This document shows positions 27,652 to 38,694 of a stretch of DNA of 64,000 nucleotides, one piece after another (position 1 is the stretch's first letter; every line of letters begins with the position of its first letter). The translations under genes and the position numbers were made by a program. Source of the stretch: Streptococcus mitis NCTC 12261 (GTDB lineage: Bacteria > Bacillota > Bacilli > Lactobacillales > Streptococcaceae). The notes beneath the pieces were generated by a model. It did not search any database, was not told the origin of the DNA, and saw only the letters and a list, made by a program, of their open reading frames with translations. The stretch lies in assembly GCF_000148585.2 (NCBI RefSeq), contig NZ_CP028414.1:1479501-1543500 (forward strand), written 5' to 3'.

Positions 27652-30018
27652 ATGGAAGTTTATTTTTCAGGAACTATTGAACGGATTATTTTTGAAAATC
27701 CCAGCAATTTTTATCGCATCCTTCTCCTAGAAATCGACGATACAGACGCAGAGGATTTTGATGATTTTGAAATCATTGTCACGGGCACCATGGCTGATGT
27801 GATTGAGGGAGAAGACTATACTTTTTGGGGACAAATTGTCCAGCACTCCAAGTATGGGGAGCAACTGCAAATCAGTCGTTATGAACGCGCAAAACCAACT
27901 AGCAAGGGCTTGGTCAAGTACTTTTCAAGTAGCCATTTCAAGGGAATTGGTCTCAAAACAGCTCAAAAAATTGTAGATACCTATGGCGGCAATACCATTG
28001 ACGAAATTTTGCAACACCCAGAAAAGTTAGAAGGCATTGCAGGACTCTCTGCCAAAAATCGCGAGGCCTTCGTCTCAACTCTTCGTCTCAACTACGGAAC
28101 CGAGATGGTCTTGGCCAAACTAGCCAACTACGGCATTCCCAATAAATTAGCCTTTCAGATTCAAGACTTTTACAAGGAAAAAACCCTTGACGTGGTTGAA
28201 AATTATCCCTACCAACTAGTTGAAGATATCAAGGGTTTGGGCTTTACTATTGCTGACCAATTAGCAGAAGAACTAGGCATCGAAAGTCAGGCTCCTGAAC
28301 GCTTTCGTGCCGGTCTAGTTCACAGTCTTTTTCAGACCTGTATGGAAACAGGGGACACCTATGTTGAAGCACGGGATTTGCTGGAACAAACCCTTACTCT
28401 CCTTGAGTCTTCTCGTCCCGTGGAACTGGATCCCAGCCAAGTGGCCCAAGAGCTCTCCTACCTGATTGAAGAAGACAAGATTCAGCAGATTGATACCAAA
28501 ATTTTTGACAACAGCCTCTTTTTCGCTGAGGAAGGCATCCGCAGTCACTTGGTCCGTATCCTTGAAAAAGGAAAACAGAAGAGCCAGGATTTAAAAACCA
28601 TTCAAAAACATATCACTACTGTCGAAGAAGATCTGGGGATTAAGTATGATATCATTCAAAAACAGGCTATCTGCGACGCTATCCAGAACAAGGTCTTTAT
28701 CCTGACAGGTGGGCCCGGTACGGGTAAGACGACTGTTATCAATGGAATCATCGCTGTTTATGCCCTTTTAGAAGGACTTGACCTCAGGAAAAAAAGCAAC
28801 CTGCCGATTCTTCTTGCTGCTCCAACTGGACGAGCAGCTCGCCGCATGAATGAATTGACAGGTTTGCCTAGCGCGACCATACACCGACATTTAGGAATGA
28901 CAGGTGACGATGATACCAGTCATCTGGAAGATTATCTGGATGCTGACTTTATCATCGTGGATGAATTTTCCATGGTGGATACTTGGCTGGCCAATCAACT
29001 CTTCTCCAACATCTCTTCTAACAGTAAAATCCTCATCGTGGGCGACAGCGACCAGTTGCCTTCTGTCAGTCCTGGACAAGTTCTAGCTGATCTGCTTCAT
29101 ATTCCCTTGATTCCTCAGACTCGCTTGGAAAAAATTTACAGGCAAAGCGAAGAATCAACCATCGTCACCCTAGCTAGTCAAATTCGACAGGGCATCTTGC
29201 CAGCTGATTTCACCCAGAAAAAAGCAGACCGTTCCTACTTTGAAATTGCTAGTGGCCATATTCCAGCTACGATTGAAAAAATCTTAGGTGCTGCCCTCAG
29301 AAGTGGTATTCCTGCCCGTGATATCCAAGTTCTGGCTCCCATGTACCGAGGGACGGCAGGAATTGATGCTATCAATCAGCTCATGCAAGACCTGCTCAAT
29401 CCACCACAAAAAAATCAGCTCAGTTTTGAAGCTCCCCAGTGCCACTATCGTAAGGGCGACAAGGTCATTCATTTGGTCAACGATGCTGAAATCAATGTCT
29501 TTAATGGGGATTTGGGAGCTATCACAGACCTGATTCCCGGCAAATATACTGAGTCGAAACAAGATGAGATTGTCATTGATTTTGACGGCAACGAAGTCTC
29601 TTACCCACGTAACGAATGGTACAAGATTCGCTTGGCATATGCCATGAGTATCCATAAATCGCAGGGAAGTGAGTTCCCTGTTGTTATCCTACCTATCACC
29701 AGTGCTAGCAGGCGTATGCTGGAGCGCAATCTCATCTACACAGCCATTACACGCGCCAAAAGCAAGCTTATCTTACTAGGCGAATTACAGGCCTTTGATT
29801 ATGCTACCCAACATATCGGAACTGCCCGAAAAACCTATCTGATTGAACGCTTCAGTGATTTATTGGAAAATGTTGAAGAAAAGCAACCAGCTGTCTCTGA
29901 AACTGCCACATCAAGTACCTCTGAACAATCCTACATCCTGACAGAAGAAAACTGGGACAGTATACCAGCCATGATTGGGATTACAGACGCAGACCTCAAA
30001 GAGATTTTTGGAAAATAG
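27652..30018 (+). CDS. recD2: RecD2 5'-3' DNA helicase
   Basis: 788 residues from the ATG at 27652, preferred to an in-frame ATG 15 bases upstream because AAAGGA lies between them. The N-terminal OB-like and helix-hairpin-helix region (about 1-200) is followed by a superfamily 1B helicase core: Walker A GGPGTGKTT, DEFSMVD (Walker B), and SIHKSQGSEFP near the C-terminal end. RecD2 acts without RecBC, probably at stalled forks. A BOX element takes up the upstream region. Confidence 0.95.
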   Translation: MEVYFSGTIERIIFENPSNFYRILLLEIDDTDAEDFDDFEIIVTGTMADVIEGEDYTFWGQIVQHSKYGEQLQISRYERAKPTSKGLVKYFSSSHFKGIGLKTAQKIVDTYGGNTIDEILQHPEKLEGIAGLSAKNREAFVSTLRLNYGTEMVLAKLANYGIPNKLAFQIQDFYKEKTLDVVENYPYQLVEDIKGLGFTIADQLAEELGIESQAPERFRAGLVHSLFQTCMETGDTYVEARDLLEQTLTLLESSRPVELDPSQVAQELSYLIEEDKIQQIDTKIFDNSLFFAEEGIRSHLVRILEKGKQKSQDLKTIQKHITTVEEDLGIKYDIIQKQAICDAIQNKVFILTGGPGTGKTTVINGIIAVYALLEGLDLRKKSNLPILLAAPTGRAARRMNELTGLPSATIHRHLGMTGDDDTSHLEDYLDADFIIVDEFSMVDTWLANQLFSNISSNSKILIVGDSDQLPSVSPGQVLADLLHIPLIPQTRLEKIYRQSEESTIVTLASQIRQGILPADFTQKKADRSYFEIASGHIPATIEKILGAALRSGIPARDIQVLAPMYRGTAGIDAINQLMQDLLNPPQKNQLSFEAPQCHYRKGDKVIHLVNDAEINVFNGDLGAITDLIPGKYTESKQDEIVIDFDGNEVSYPRNEWYKIRLAYAMSIHKSQGSEFPVVILPITSASRRMLERNLIYTAITRAKSKLILLGELQAFDYATQHIGTARKTYLIERFSDLLENVEEKQPAVSETATSSTSEQSYILTEENWDSIPAMIGITDADLKEIFGK

Positions 30019-30026
30019 TGCATAAG

Positions 30027-30056
30027 AAAACCCACCAATTCAGGTGGGATTTTTGT
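30027..30056 (+). terminator. Terminator after recD2
   Basis: CCCACC and GGTGGG arms with a six-base loop, flanked by an A run and followed by ATTTTT. Confidence 0.8.
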
Positions 30057-30062
30057 TTATTA

Positions 30063-30166
30063 ATACTCAATGAAAATCAAAGAGCAAACTAGGAAGCTAG
30101 CCACAAGCTGTACTTGAGTACGGTAAGGCGACGCTGACGTGGTTTGAAGAGATTTTCGAAGAGTAT
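30063..30166. repeat. BOX element (A-C type), between recD2 and tig
   Basis: 104 bp, ATACTCAATGAAAATC to GATTTTCGAAGAGTAT, containing CGGTAAGGCGACGCTGACG, nearly the BOX-PCR primer sequence. It ends 4 bases before the tig stop codon, so it forms the 3' region of the tig transcript. Confidence 0.92.
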
Positions 30167-30170
30167 AAGA

Positions 30171-31454
30171 TTATTTAACTGTTGCTGTGCTTGTAATCAA
30201 TTCAACAGCTTTTTTAATTGTGATGTCGTGTTTCAACATATCAGCTGAAAGCAAGCTTTGTACTTGAGCAACTTCCATGTTGTAGTCTGCTGCCAATTGC
30301 TCAACTTCTTTTTGGATTTCTTCTTCTGAAGCATCAAATCCTTCAGCTTTGGCAACTGCTTCGATAACAAGGTTAGTCTTAGTACGTGACTCAGCTTCTC
30401 CCTCGTATTGTTTGTGAAGGTCTTCTTGAGTAGTTCCAGTGATTTGGAAGTACATGTCAGGGTTGATACCTTGACGTTGCAAGTTTCCAAGGAATTCGTT
30501 TACTGAGCGGTGAACTTCTTCGTGGATCATTTCTTCTGGAAGTTCTACGATTTCAGCGTTTTCTACAGCTTTATCAATTGCTGCACCTTCAACTGCATCT
30601 TTGTAAGCTTCTTCTTTAGCAGCAGCCAATTCCTTACGGTATTTTTCTTTCAATTCAGCAAGTGTTTCAACTTCTTCGTCGATGTCTTTTGCAAGTTCAT
30701 CGTCAAGAGCTGGAACTTCTTTAGCTTTTACTTCGTGGATAGTTGTTACGAATTTAGCTTCTTTACCTGCAAGATCTTCTGCTTGATAGTCTTCTGGGAA
30801 TGTTACGATAACATCAACAGTTTCGCCAGCTGAGTGACCTACCAATTGGTCTTCGAAACCAGGGATGAATTGACCTGAACCAAGTCCAAGTGAGAAGTTT
30901 TCACCTTTTCCGCCATCAAATTCAACACCATCGATAGAACCAACGAAGTCGATGACAACAGTGTCGCCATTTTCAGCAGCAGCTTCCTTGATAACCAATT
31001 CAGCCAAGTTGTTGCGTTCGCGTTCGATACGCTCTTCAACGTCAGCGTCAGTTACTTCTTTTTCTACATCTACTGATACTTCAAGGTTTTTGTAGTCACC
31101 CAATTTTACTTCAGGTTTTGTAACGACTTCAGCAGTGATAACCCAGTCTTGACCTTTTTCCATTGAAGTTACGTCAATTTTTGGTTGTGCAACGACTTCA
31201 AGACCAGCTTCTTTTACAGCTGCTTCATAAGCGTTTGGCAAAAGAGCGTTCATAACGTCTTGGTAAAGTGACTCTTCACCAAATTTTTTGTCGAAGATAG
31301 GACGTGGAAGGTGACCTTTACGGAAACCTGGAACATTAAGAGATTTCTTCACTGAGTTGAAGACACGATCCAATTCTGGTTTGATTTGGTCTTGAGAGAT
31401 GGTGAAAGTCAAGACACCACGGTTTGTTTCTTTGTTTTCAAATGATACAGACAT
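30171..31454 (-). CDS. tig: Trigger factor
   Basis: 427 residues, full length. The ribosome-binding N-terminal domain has the [11 protein letters not shown] signature, a variant of GFRxGKxP. The FKBP-type PPIase domain at about 160-245 begins [21 protein letters not shown] (first 20 residues seen) and the helical C-terminal cradle follows. It is a chaperone at the peptide exit tunnel. It is a single gene with its own promoter. Confidence 0.97.
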   Translation of the reverse strand: MSVSFENKETNRGVLTFTISQDQIKPELDRVFNSVKKSLNVPGFRKGHLPRPIFDKKFGEESLYQDVMNALLPNAYEAAVKEAGLEVVAQPKIDVTSMEKGQDWVITAEVVTKPEVKLGDYKNLEVSVDVEKEVTDADVEERIERERNNLAELVIKEAAAENGDTVVIDFVGSIDGVEFDGGKGENFSLGLGSGQFIPGFEDQLVGHSAGETVDVIVTFPEDYQAEDLAGKEAKFVTTIHEVKAKEVPALDDELAKDIDEEVETLAELKEKYRKELAAAKEEAYKDAVEGAAIDKAVENAEIVELPEEMIHEEVHRSVNEFLGNLQRQGINPDMYFQITGTTQEDLHKQYEGEAESRTKTNLVIEAVAKAEGFDASEEEIQKEVEQLAADYNMEVAQVQSLLSADMLKHDITIKKAVELITSTATVK

Positions 31455-31491
31455 TCTGTCATTTCTCCTTAAAATTTTTTAAATACAGTCT

Positions 31492-31521
31492 ATTATAACA
31501 TAAATGGACGACTTTTTTCAA
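31492..31521 (-). promoter_or_regulatory. tig promoter
   Basis: On the minus strand, -35 TTGAAA (31516-31521), 18-base spacer, -10 TATAAT (31492-31497) with an upstream TG. Confidence 0.8.
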
Positions 31522-31537
31522 GTAATGAATGCGCTTT

Positions 31538-32203
31538 TCAATGATGGGAGAGGTACTTGCTTGCTTCTTTGATACTAAGGTCAGCCATTCTTTCCTTGTT
31601 TTTCTCAATGAAGCATGCTACCCAAGCTGGATTCGTTTTGGAGTAGTCTCTCAGAGCCCAGCCAATGGCTTTATTGATAAAGAATTCTGTTTGATTCAAA
31701 TTATGAAGCAGAATCTTTTCCAGTAATTGAACATTGGTCTTCTCTTTTCTTAACAACTGGTGGTCAATAGCGACGCGTCTCAACCAGATATTGTCTGACA
31801 GGCTCCATTGGAGAATTATTTTTTCCAGTTCCTGCTTGTCATACACCAAACTCCCTACTACTCGATCTAGGATATCCACCGTATCCCACCAAGACTTGGT
31901 AACAACCAACTGCTCTAGCTTAGGCAAATCGCTGTCCTTTAGATAAGACTGCATTGCTTTCAAATAATTAGCAGCTACATACTGGTATTCTCTATACTCT
32001 TTTTCCCAGCAAGTATCTAAAAAATCCCAATCGATGGCCCTTGTTTTTTTCGCTTTTGGAAAGTATTTTTTATAGAGTTTATTTCTTTCAGGCGCCGCAA
32101 TGCCTAGAAAGGAAAATTGATGGCGCATATAGGCTTCCATGGCCCCTGCTTTTTGAGAATCTTTTGCGGCTTCTAGCTCCACAAGCAAATCTGCTAGACT
32201 CAT
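31538..32203 (-). CDS. DNA alkylation repair protein (AlkD family)
   Basis: 221 residues of HEAT-like helical repeats. Features typical of AlkD are RHQFSFLGIAAPERNKLYKKYF, SWWDTVD and the NKAIGWALRDYSKTNP segment. AlkD-type glycosylases remove N3- and N7-alkylated bases without flipping them. Its ATG follows the liaR stop with no gap (TAGATG), so it is translationally coupled to the liaFSR envelope-stress operon. It is the last gene of that transcript. Confidence 0.85.
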   Translation of the reverse strand: MSLADLLVELEAAKDSQKAGAMEAYMRHQFSFLGIAAPERNKLYKKYFPKAKKTRAIDWDFLDTCWEKEYREYQYVAANYLKAMQSYLKDSDLPKLEQLVVTKSWWDTVDILDRVVGSLVYDKQELEKIILQWSLSDNIWLRRVAIDHQLLRKEKTNVQLLEKILLHNLNQTEFFINKAIGWALRDYSKTNPAWVACFIEKNKERMADLSIKEASKYLSHH

Positions 32204-32836
32204 CTAAAACTCCTCATGCCTCACCAAGTGGTGCTGAAAGGCATAGACTGCAGCCTGGGTACGATCGCTGACTTCAAGTTTGGCTAGGATATTAGACACA
32301 TGGGTCTTGACCGTCTTGAGAGAGATAAAAAGTTCGTCTGCTATACGCTGATTTTCGTAGCCCTTGGCGATAAGTTGGAGAACATCTCGCTCACGCGCAG
32401 TCAGGTCCTCATGTAGTTCTATGTGATTGCGGTGGTATTCGACTTTTTTGCTGACCTCTTGCTCAATGGCCAACTCGCCAGCAGCCACCTTACGAACAGC
32501 ATGGAGTAGTTCGTCTGCACTAGAAGTCTTGAGCATATATCCCCTAGCACCAGCATTTAAGACAGGCATGATTTTTTCATTGTCTAAGTAAGAGCTCACA
32601 ATCAAAATCTTGGCTTCAGGCCATTCTTTGAGGATAGCCAAGGTCGCGTCAATCCCATTCATCTCAGGCATAACGATATCCATGACAATGACATCTGGAC
32701 GCAATTCCAAGGCTAAGTCAATGCCTTGAGATCCGTTGGTAGCCTCACCCACAACTTCTACATCGTCTTGGAGGTCAAAGTAGCTTTTCAAGCCCAATCG
32801 GACCATTTCATGGTCATCTACTAGTAAAATTTTCAT
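32204..32836 (-). CDS. liaR: Cell-wall stress response regulator (LiaR/VraR type)
   Basis: 210 residues from the ATG at 32836, chosen for the GGAGTAAAG site; upstream in-frame codons fall inside the kinase gene. The receiver domain has the DDHEMVRLG acidic pair and the phosphoacceptor aspartate in VIVMDIVMPEM. The C-terminal LuxR/NarL helix-turn-helix has LTARERDVLQLIAKGYENQ. It acts with LiaS and is known as VraR or RR03 in pneumococcus. Confidence 0.93.
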   Translation of the reverse strand: MKILLVDDHEMVRLGLKSYFDLQDDVEVVGEATNGSQGIDLALELRPDVIVMDIVMPEMNGIDATLAILKEWPEAKILIVSSYLDNEKIMPVLNAGARGYMLKTSSADELLHAVRKVAAGELAIEQEVSKKVEYHRNHIELHEDLTARERDVLQLIAKGYENQRIADELFISLKTVKTHVSNILAKLEVSDRTQAAVYAFQHHLVRHEEF

Positions 32837-32849
32837 CTTTACTCCTTTA

Positions 32850-33845
32850 TCATTCCTTATCGAGCAGGGGAATACGGATATCAACTGCCAGCCCTTGCTT
32901 GGGAGCTGTTAATAACTGAACCGTCCCTGCCATATCTTCAACCCGCTCCTTGATATTGCGTAGTCCATAACTCAAGTCATCTAAACTCCCTAACTGGAAA
33001 CCAATCCCATTATCCACCACCTTCAGTTGCAATTCAAAATCTGTCTGATAGAGATAGACATCCAGACAAGATGCCTGGGCATGGCGGAGGGTATTGCTGA
33101 TCAATTCTTGCAAGATGCGGAAGATATGCTCCTCGATTTTCTTAGGCAATTTCGTCACATTTTGCTTGAAAGCAACTTTAAGATCACTCTTGTCTTCAAG
33201 CTCTTTTAGGAGAATTTGAATCCCTTCTATCAAGCTCTTCTGCTCCAGTTCAACTGGTCGCAAGTGCAGGAGCAAGACTCTCAAGTCCTTCTGGGCTGTT
33301 TCTAAAATAGCTGTGACACTCTGCAACTGGATCTGCATCTTTTCTCTATCCAATTTCAAAGCCTGCTGACTGATACCCGATAAAATCATGTGGGCCGCAA
33401 ACAACTCCTGACTGACTGTATCGTGCAAATCCCGAGCAATCCGCTTTCTTTCCTTCTCAATGATTTCCTCTTCCTGAGCAAGGCTGTGATTTTCAGCCTT
33501 TTGAAGTGCTTCTGTCAAAAGGTTAAGTTTGCCAGACAAGGACTTGAAACTGGCATCCAAATCTGGATCTGCAACCTGAACTACTTCTTGCCCTGCCAAC
33601 AAACGCTTGAGATTAGCCTGCATTTTTCTTAGAGAAAGCTCTTCAACACCTCGCCAAAACAGGGCTAAGAGAAAGGTCATGGACATGCTGAATACCAACA
33701 ACAAAAAGACAAATTTTTCTGTTTTTTCGACATCATGCAAGAAAATAGACCAGTCAAAGTCAAGGATTTCCAGCAAGCTGTGGGAGAAAAACAAGACAAA
33801 CAAGATGGAGGTGAGAGCAATCATTACATAAGCTTGTTTTTTCAT
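32850..33845 (-). CDS. liaS: Sensor histidine kinase (LiaS/VraS type)
   Basis: 331 residues. Two membrane segments (about 7-27 and 45-65) flank a very short outer loop, the intramembrane-sensing layout. The HisKA_3 phosphoacceptor histidine is in KRIARDLHDTVSQELFA, and the ATPase has DNGIGF and YGLRNIKERV. It probably senses cell-wall antibiotics with LiaF. It overlaps liaF by 4 bases. Confidence 0.93.
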   Translation of the reverse strand: MKKQAYVMIALTSILFVLFFSHSLLEILDFDWSIFLHDVEKTEKFVFLLLVFSMSMTFLLALFWRGVEELSLRKMQANLKRLLAGQEVVQVADPDLDASFKSLSGKLNLLTEALQKAENHSLAQEEEIIEKERKRIARDLHDTVSQELFAAHMILSGISQQALKLDREKMQIQLQSVTAILETAQKDLRVLLLHLRPVELEQKSLIEGIQILLKELEDKSDLKVAFKQNVTKLPKKIEEHIFRILQELISNTLRHAQASCLDVYLYQTDFELQLKVVDNGIGFQLGSLDDLSYGLRNIKERVEDMAGTVQLLTAPKQGLAVDIRIPLLDKE

Positions 33846-34540
33846 CCTCTAACCACCTCAACATCGCCAATCATAGTGGTCAAGAAAATCTTGACACTCT
33901 TGTTACTCTTGAGATAGTCTCTTGTTTCTTGATGATAGTGTTCATTACGGAGGGCTCGCTTGGGCTGGTTGAAAAAAGTCAAATCCCCATAGAGACAGTT
34001 AACGCTGAGACTGACTTCCACATCTACAGGTACGATGATTTTGGTCGTGCCTACCATCTTTCTAAGGATAATGACATTGTCATGATTGGTTAGAATGACC
34101 CTCTCCAGATGAATGGTGTCCTTGCCCATGAGACGAAAGAGATTGATATCATCAAACTGGCAAGTCTGGTAGCTTGAAAAATGATGGAGATTGCCAAACC
34201 AACGATTTTTCTCCTTCTTAACCGTTACCACCTCTTCAAACACCAAATTGGTCTGCTCTTTTTCCTGGTTCATCATCGGATAAAGAAGAAAGAGGCTGTA
34301 TATAACCGCAACAAAAATAGCTAAAATCACAAAAGGATTGAGCATGACGATGAAAAAGAAGAGAATGGTTGCCACCACTAAAAGAAGATTATTGCCCTCT
34401 TTACCAGTGTAATAGCGAATCAAAAGCAAAAAGAGGAATAAAATCAGCAGAAAACGCGAAAAATGCTCTGAAACCATCAAAATCAGAGCTCCTGTCAAAA
34501 GACAGGCTTCGATAAATAAAAAGATTTTAAATTTTCTCAT
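33842..34540 (-). CDS. liaF: LiaF-like membrane inhibitor of LiaS
   Basis: 232 residues. The N-terminal half has about four membrane segments, and the cytosolic C-terminal half (from about 115) is the beta-rich LiaF/YvqF domain with LFRLMGKDTIHLERVIL and TKIIVPVDVEVSLSVN. In Bacillus and streptococci LiaF holds the LiaS kinase in check. It is the first gene of the liaF-liaS-liaR-alkD operon. Confidence 0.9.
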   Translation of the reverse strand: MRKFKIFLFIEACLLTGALILMVSEHFSRFLLILFLFLLLIRYYTGKEGNNLLLVVATILFFFIVMLNPFVILAIFVAVIYSLFLLYPMMNQEKEQTNLVFEEVVTVKKEKNRWFGNLHHFSSYQTCQFDDINLFRLMGKDTIHLERVILTNHDNVIILRKMVGTTKIIVPVDVEVSLSVNCLYGDLTFFNQPKRALRNEHYHQETRDYLKSNKSVKIFLTTMIGDVEVVRG

Positions 34541-34549
34541 AGGTTCATC

Positions 34550-34600
34550 CTCTCCCTTCTATTTTATCACACTTCAAAAAAGTCACCTCAGTCTGAGGAT
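34550..34600 (-). promoter_or_regulatory. lia operon promoter with palindromic operator candidate
   Basis: A -10 TAAAAT lies about 27 bases before the liaF start on the minus strand. CCTCAGTCTGAGG, a perfect palindrome with a central base, sits at the -35 position (about 34579-34591). LiaR-type regulators bind dyads with CAGTC/GACTG-like halves, so this is a candidate autoregulatory site. No good consensus -35 is visible, as expected for an activator-dependent promoter. Confidence 0.55.
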
Positions 34601-34603
34601 GGA

Positions 34604-36605
<2,002 letters not shown>

Positions 36606-36619
<14 letters not shown>

Positions 36620-37559
36620 CTTGGCTCAAATCCTTTGTTTTTGACACAATCAAGCGGTAACGCTGACCGAAGATTTCTGATAAATGCTCCAAGTCTTTCT
36701 CTTGACATAGGACCTTGACATTGGGACCTGCATCCATGGTAAAGTAGCAGGATTCTCCTTGCTCGCGAAGCTGACGGACAAAGTCCATGGCTTCATAGCT
36801 TGCATCGGTCAGATAAGAAAAGGCTGGTGATGCTGTTTTGGTCGTAGCGTGCATAGCCAGGGCATTTTTCTCCGTTAATTCCCCAACCTTGGCAAAGTCA
36901 TTCTCTTTGAGATAAAGCAGCATATCCTGATAATCCTTCTCAGACTGACACACCCAGTCATCAAAGGTCGTCGATGTCTCCACACAAAGTTTCATCCCAT
37001 CACGACTAGAGATTGGTTTTTTCTTGTCCTCTAGTACCAACATAATCATAGCTAGTTTCAAGTCTGTCTCTACAGGGTAAATTTCTCCGCTATCCTTATC
37101 CCAAGCACCTAGTGGTCCATAAAAACTCCGAGAGGAAGAGCCTGAGGCAAACTTAGCCTCCTGTGCCAACTGGCTCCGAGTCAATCCAAGCTTGAAATAA
37201 GCATTACAAGCCTTGACCAAGGCAGACAAACCACTAGAACTTGATGACAAGCCCGCTGCCGTAGGCATATTATTTTGAGTATCAATTCGAACAAAGCCCT
37301 CACCAGCTGGACGGTAACGGTCAATAATCTTGCTCATCTTGACATGCTCCGCCTCACTCTGTAGCAGACCATTGATGTAAAAGACATCAGCAGTCGCATC
37401 CGTCGGTAGAGGCAACAGGGCCGTCTCTGTGTACATGTTTTCCAAAGTCAGAGAGATGCTGCTAGTAGCAGGCACCATCTCTTTTTCTTTTTTCTTTCCC
37501 CAATATTTGATAATAGCAATATTTGCGTAAGAACGTACTGTTACAGGCTCTCTATCCAT
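36606..37559 (-). CDS. mvaD: Diphosphomevalonate decarboxylase
   Basis: 317 residues, GHMP superfamily. ANIAIIKYWGKKKEK starts the protein; PTAAGLSSSSSGLSALV is the phosphate loop and YFTMDAGPNVKVL lies near the end with the catalytic-region aspartate. It converts mevalonate diphosphate to isopentenyl diphosphate. It lies between mvaK1 and mvaK2 with overlaps on both sides. Confidence 0.95.
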
Positions 37560-38419
37560 GTCTGAACAGCTCCTTTCTCTTCTAATCTTTCTGCTAGTTC
37601 TTGAGCTTGAGTCAAATTGGTTGCCAAGGCTATGATACAGCCTCCTAGCCCACCACCGCTCATCTTGGCACCCAGAGCACCATGGCTAAGAGCCGTTTCA
37701 ACTAGAGAATCCGCCTCAGGGCTACTAACACCAATTTCTTTTAGATGTAAATGCGCTTGACTAAGGATTTGTCCCAGTCCTTCAGCATCTTTTTGTGAAA
37801 TCGCAACTTCTGCCTGCTGGGTCAATTCTCCCAAGGCATGCAAAAACGGTAGGGCATCCTTGCCCTTGTTTTGAACCACTTGAATAGCTTCACGAGTATG
37901 GCCATAAACACCCGTATCAGCAATCACCAAATAGGCAGATAAATCCATCTCAAGCTCTGTAAATCCTACATTCTTAATAAATCGAATAGGCTGGTCACTG
38001 AGACAGGTCTTAGCATCCAAACCACTAGGATTCATATGAGCAATCATCTCAGCCCGATTGACCAAGATTTCTAATACATCATGAGGCAGTTCTGCCTGAT
38101 AGTAGTCAAAAACCGCACGAATGGCCGCTATGCTGATAGCCGCTGACGAACCCATTCCCCGCTTCTCAGGGATAGCCGAGTCAATCTCACAACGAATGCA
38201 GGCTTCTTTGATATTCAAATACTCCAGAGAAGCATAAACTGCCATGGACAAGGTATCCTCTTCATAGAGACGCCAAGGACTCGCTGCAGGAACTACCTTA
38301 CAAGTCACCTCCACCTCCAAAAGAGGCAGGGAAATAGCCGGATAACCGTAAACGACTGCATGCTCCCCAATTAAAATTATCTTACTATGTGCCTGACCGA
38401 CACCAACTTTTTTTGTCAT
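37541..38419 (-). CDS. mvaK1: Mevalonate kinase
   Basis: 292 residues, GHMP kinase. AHSKIILIGEHAVVYGYPAI is the N-terminal signature, KRGMGSSAAISIA the ATP loop and KMSGGGLGGCIIAL the C-terminal motif. It phosphorylates mevalonate. It is the first gene of the mevalonate operon; a BOX element ends 32 bases upstream of the start and no clear separate promoter was found between them. Confidence 0.95.
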   Translation of the reverse strand: MTKKVGVGQAHSKIILIGEHAVVYGYPAISLPLLEVEVTCKVVPAASPWRLYEEDTLSMAVYASLEYLNIKEACIRCEIDSAIPEKRGMGSSAAISIAAIRAVFDYYQAELPHDVLEILVNRAEMIAHMNPSGLDAKTCLSDQPIRFIKNVGFTELEMDLSAYLVIADTGVYGHTREAIQVVQNKGKDALPFLHALGELTQQAEVAISQKDAEGLGQILSQAHLHLKEIGVSSPEADSLVETALSHGALGAKMSGGGLGGCIIALATNLTQAQELAERLEEKGAVQTWIESL

Positions 38420-38451
38420 ATTTTCCTTTTACTAGACGAAAAAGCCGTCTC

Positions 38452-38603
38452 ATACTCAATGAAAATCAAAAAGCAAACTATGAAGCTACCCGCAGGTTGC
38501 TCAAAACACTGTTTTGAGGTTGTGGATAGAACTGACGAAGTCAGTAACCATAGCTACGGTAAGGCGACGCTGACGTGGTTTGAATTTGATTTTCGAAGAG
38601 TAT
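38452..38603. repeat. BOX element (A-B-C type), upstream of the mevalonate operon
   Basis: 152 bp from ATACTCAATGAAAATC to GATTTTCGAAGAGTAT, with a boxB unit (CTCAAAACACTGTTTTGAGG, GAACTGACGAAGTCAG) and the boxA core CTACGGTAAGGCGACGCTGACG in part. It lies between the cbpJ terminator and mvaK1. Open frames inside it are part of the repeat and are not genes. Confidence 0.92.
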
Positions 38604-38654
38604 TATTTTTTCCTACAAGTATTTATTCTCTCCTATCTATTCTATTATATTTTC

Positions 38655-38687
38655 ACAAAAAAAGCGATTGTTTCCTTCACAATCGCC
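38655..38687 (-). terminator. Terminator after the choline-binding protein gene
   Basis: On the minus strand GCGATTGT and ACAATCGC arms with a 7-base loop, followed by seven T. Confidence 0.9.
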
Positions 38688-38694
38688 TCTTTCA

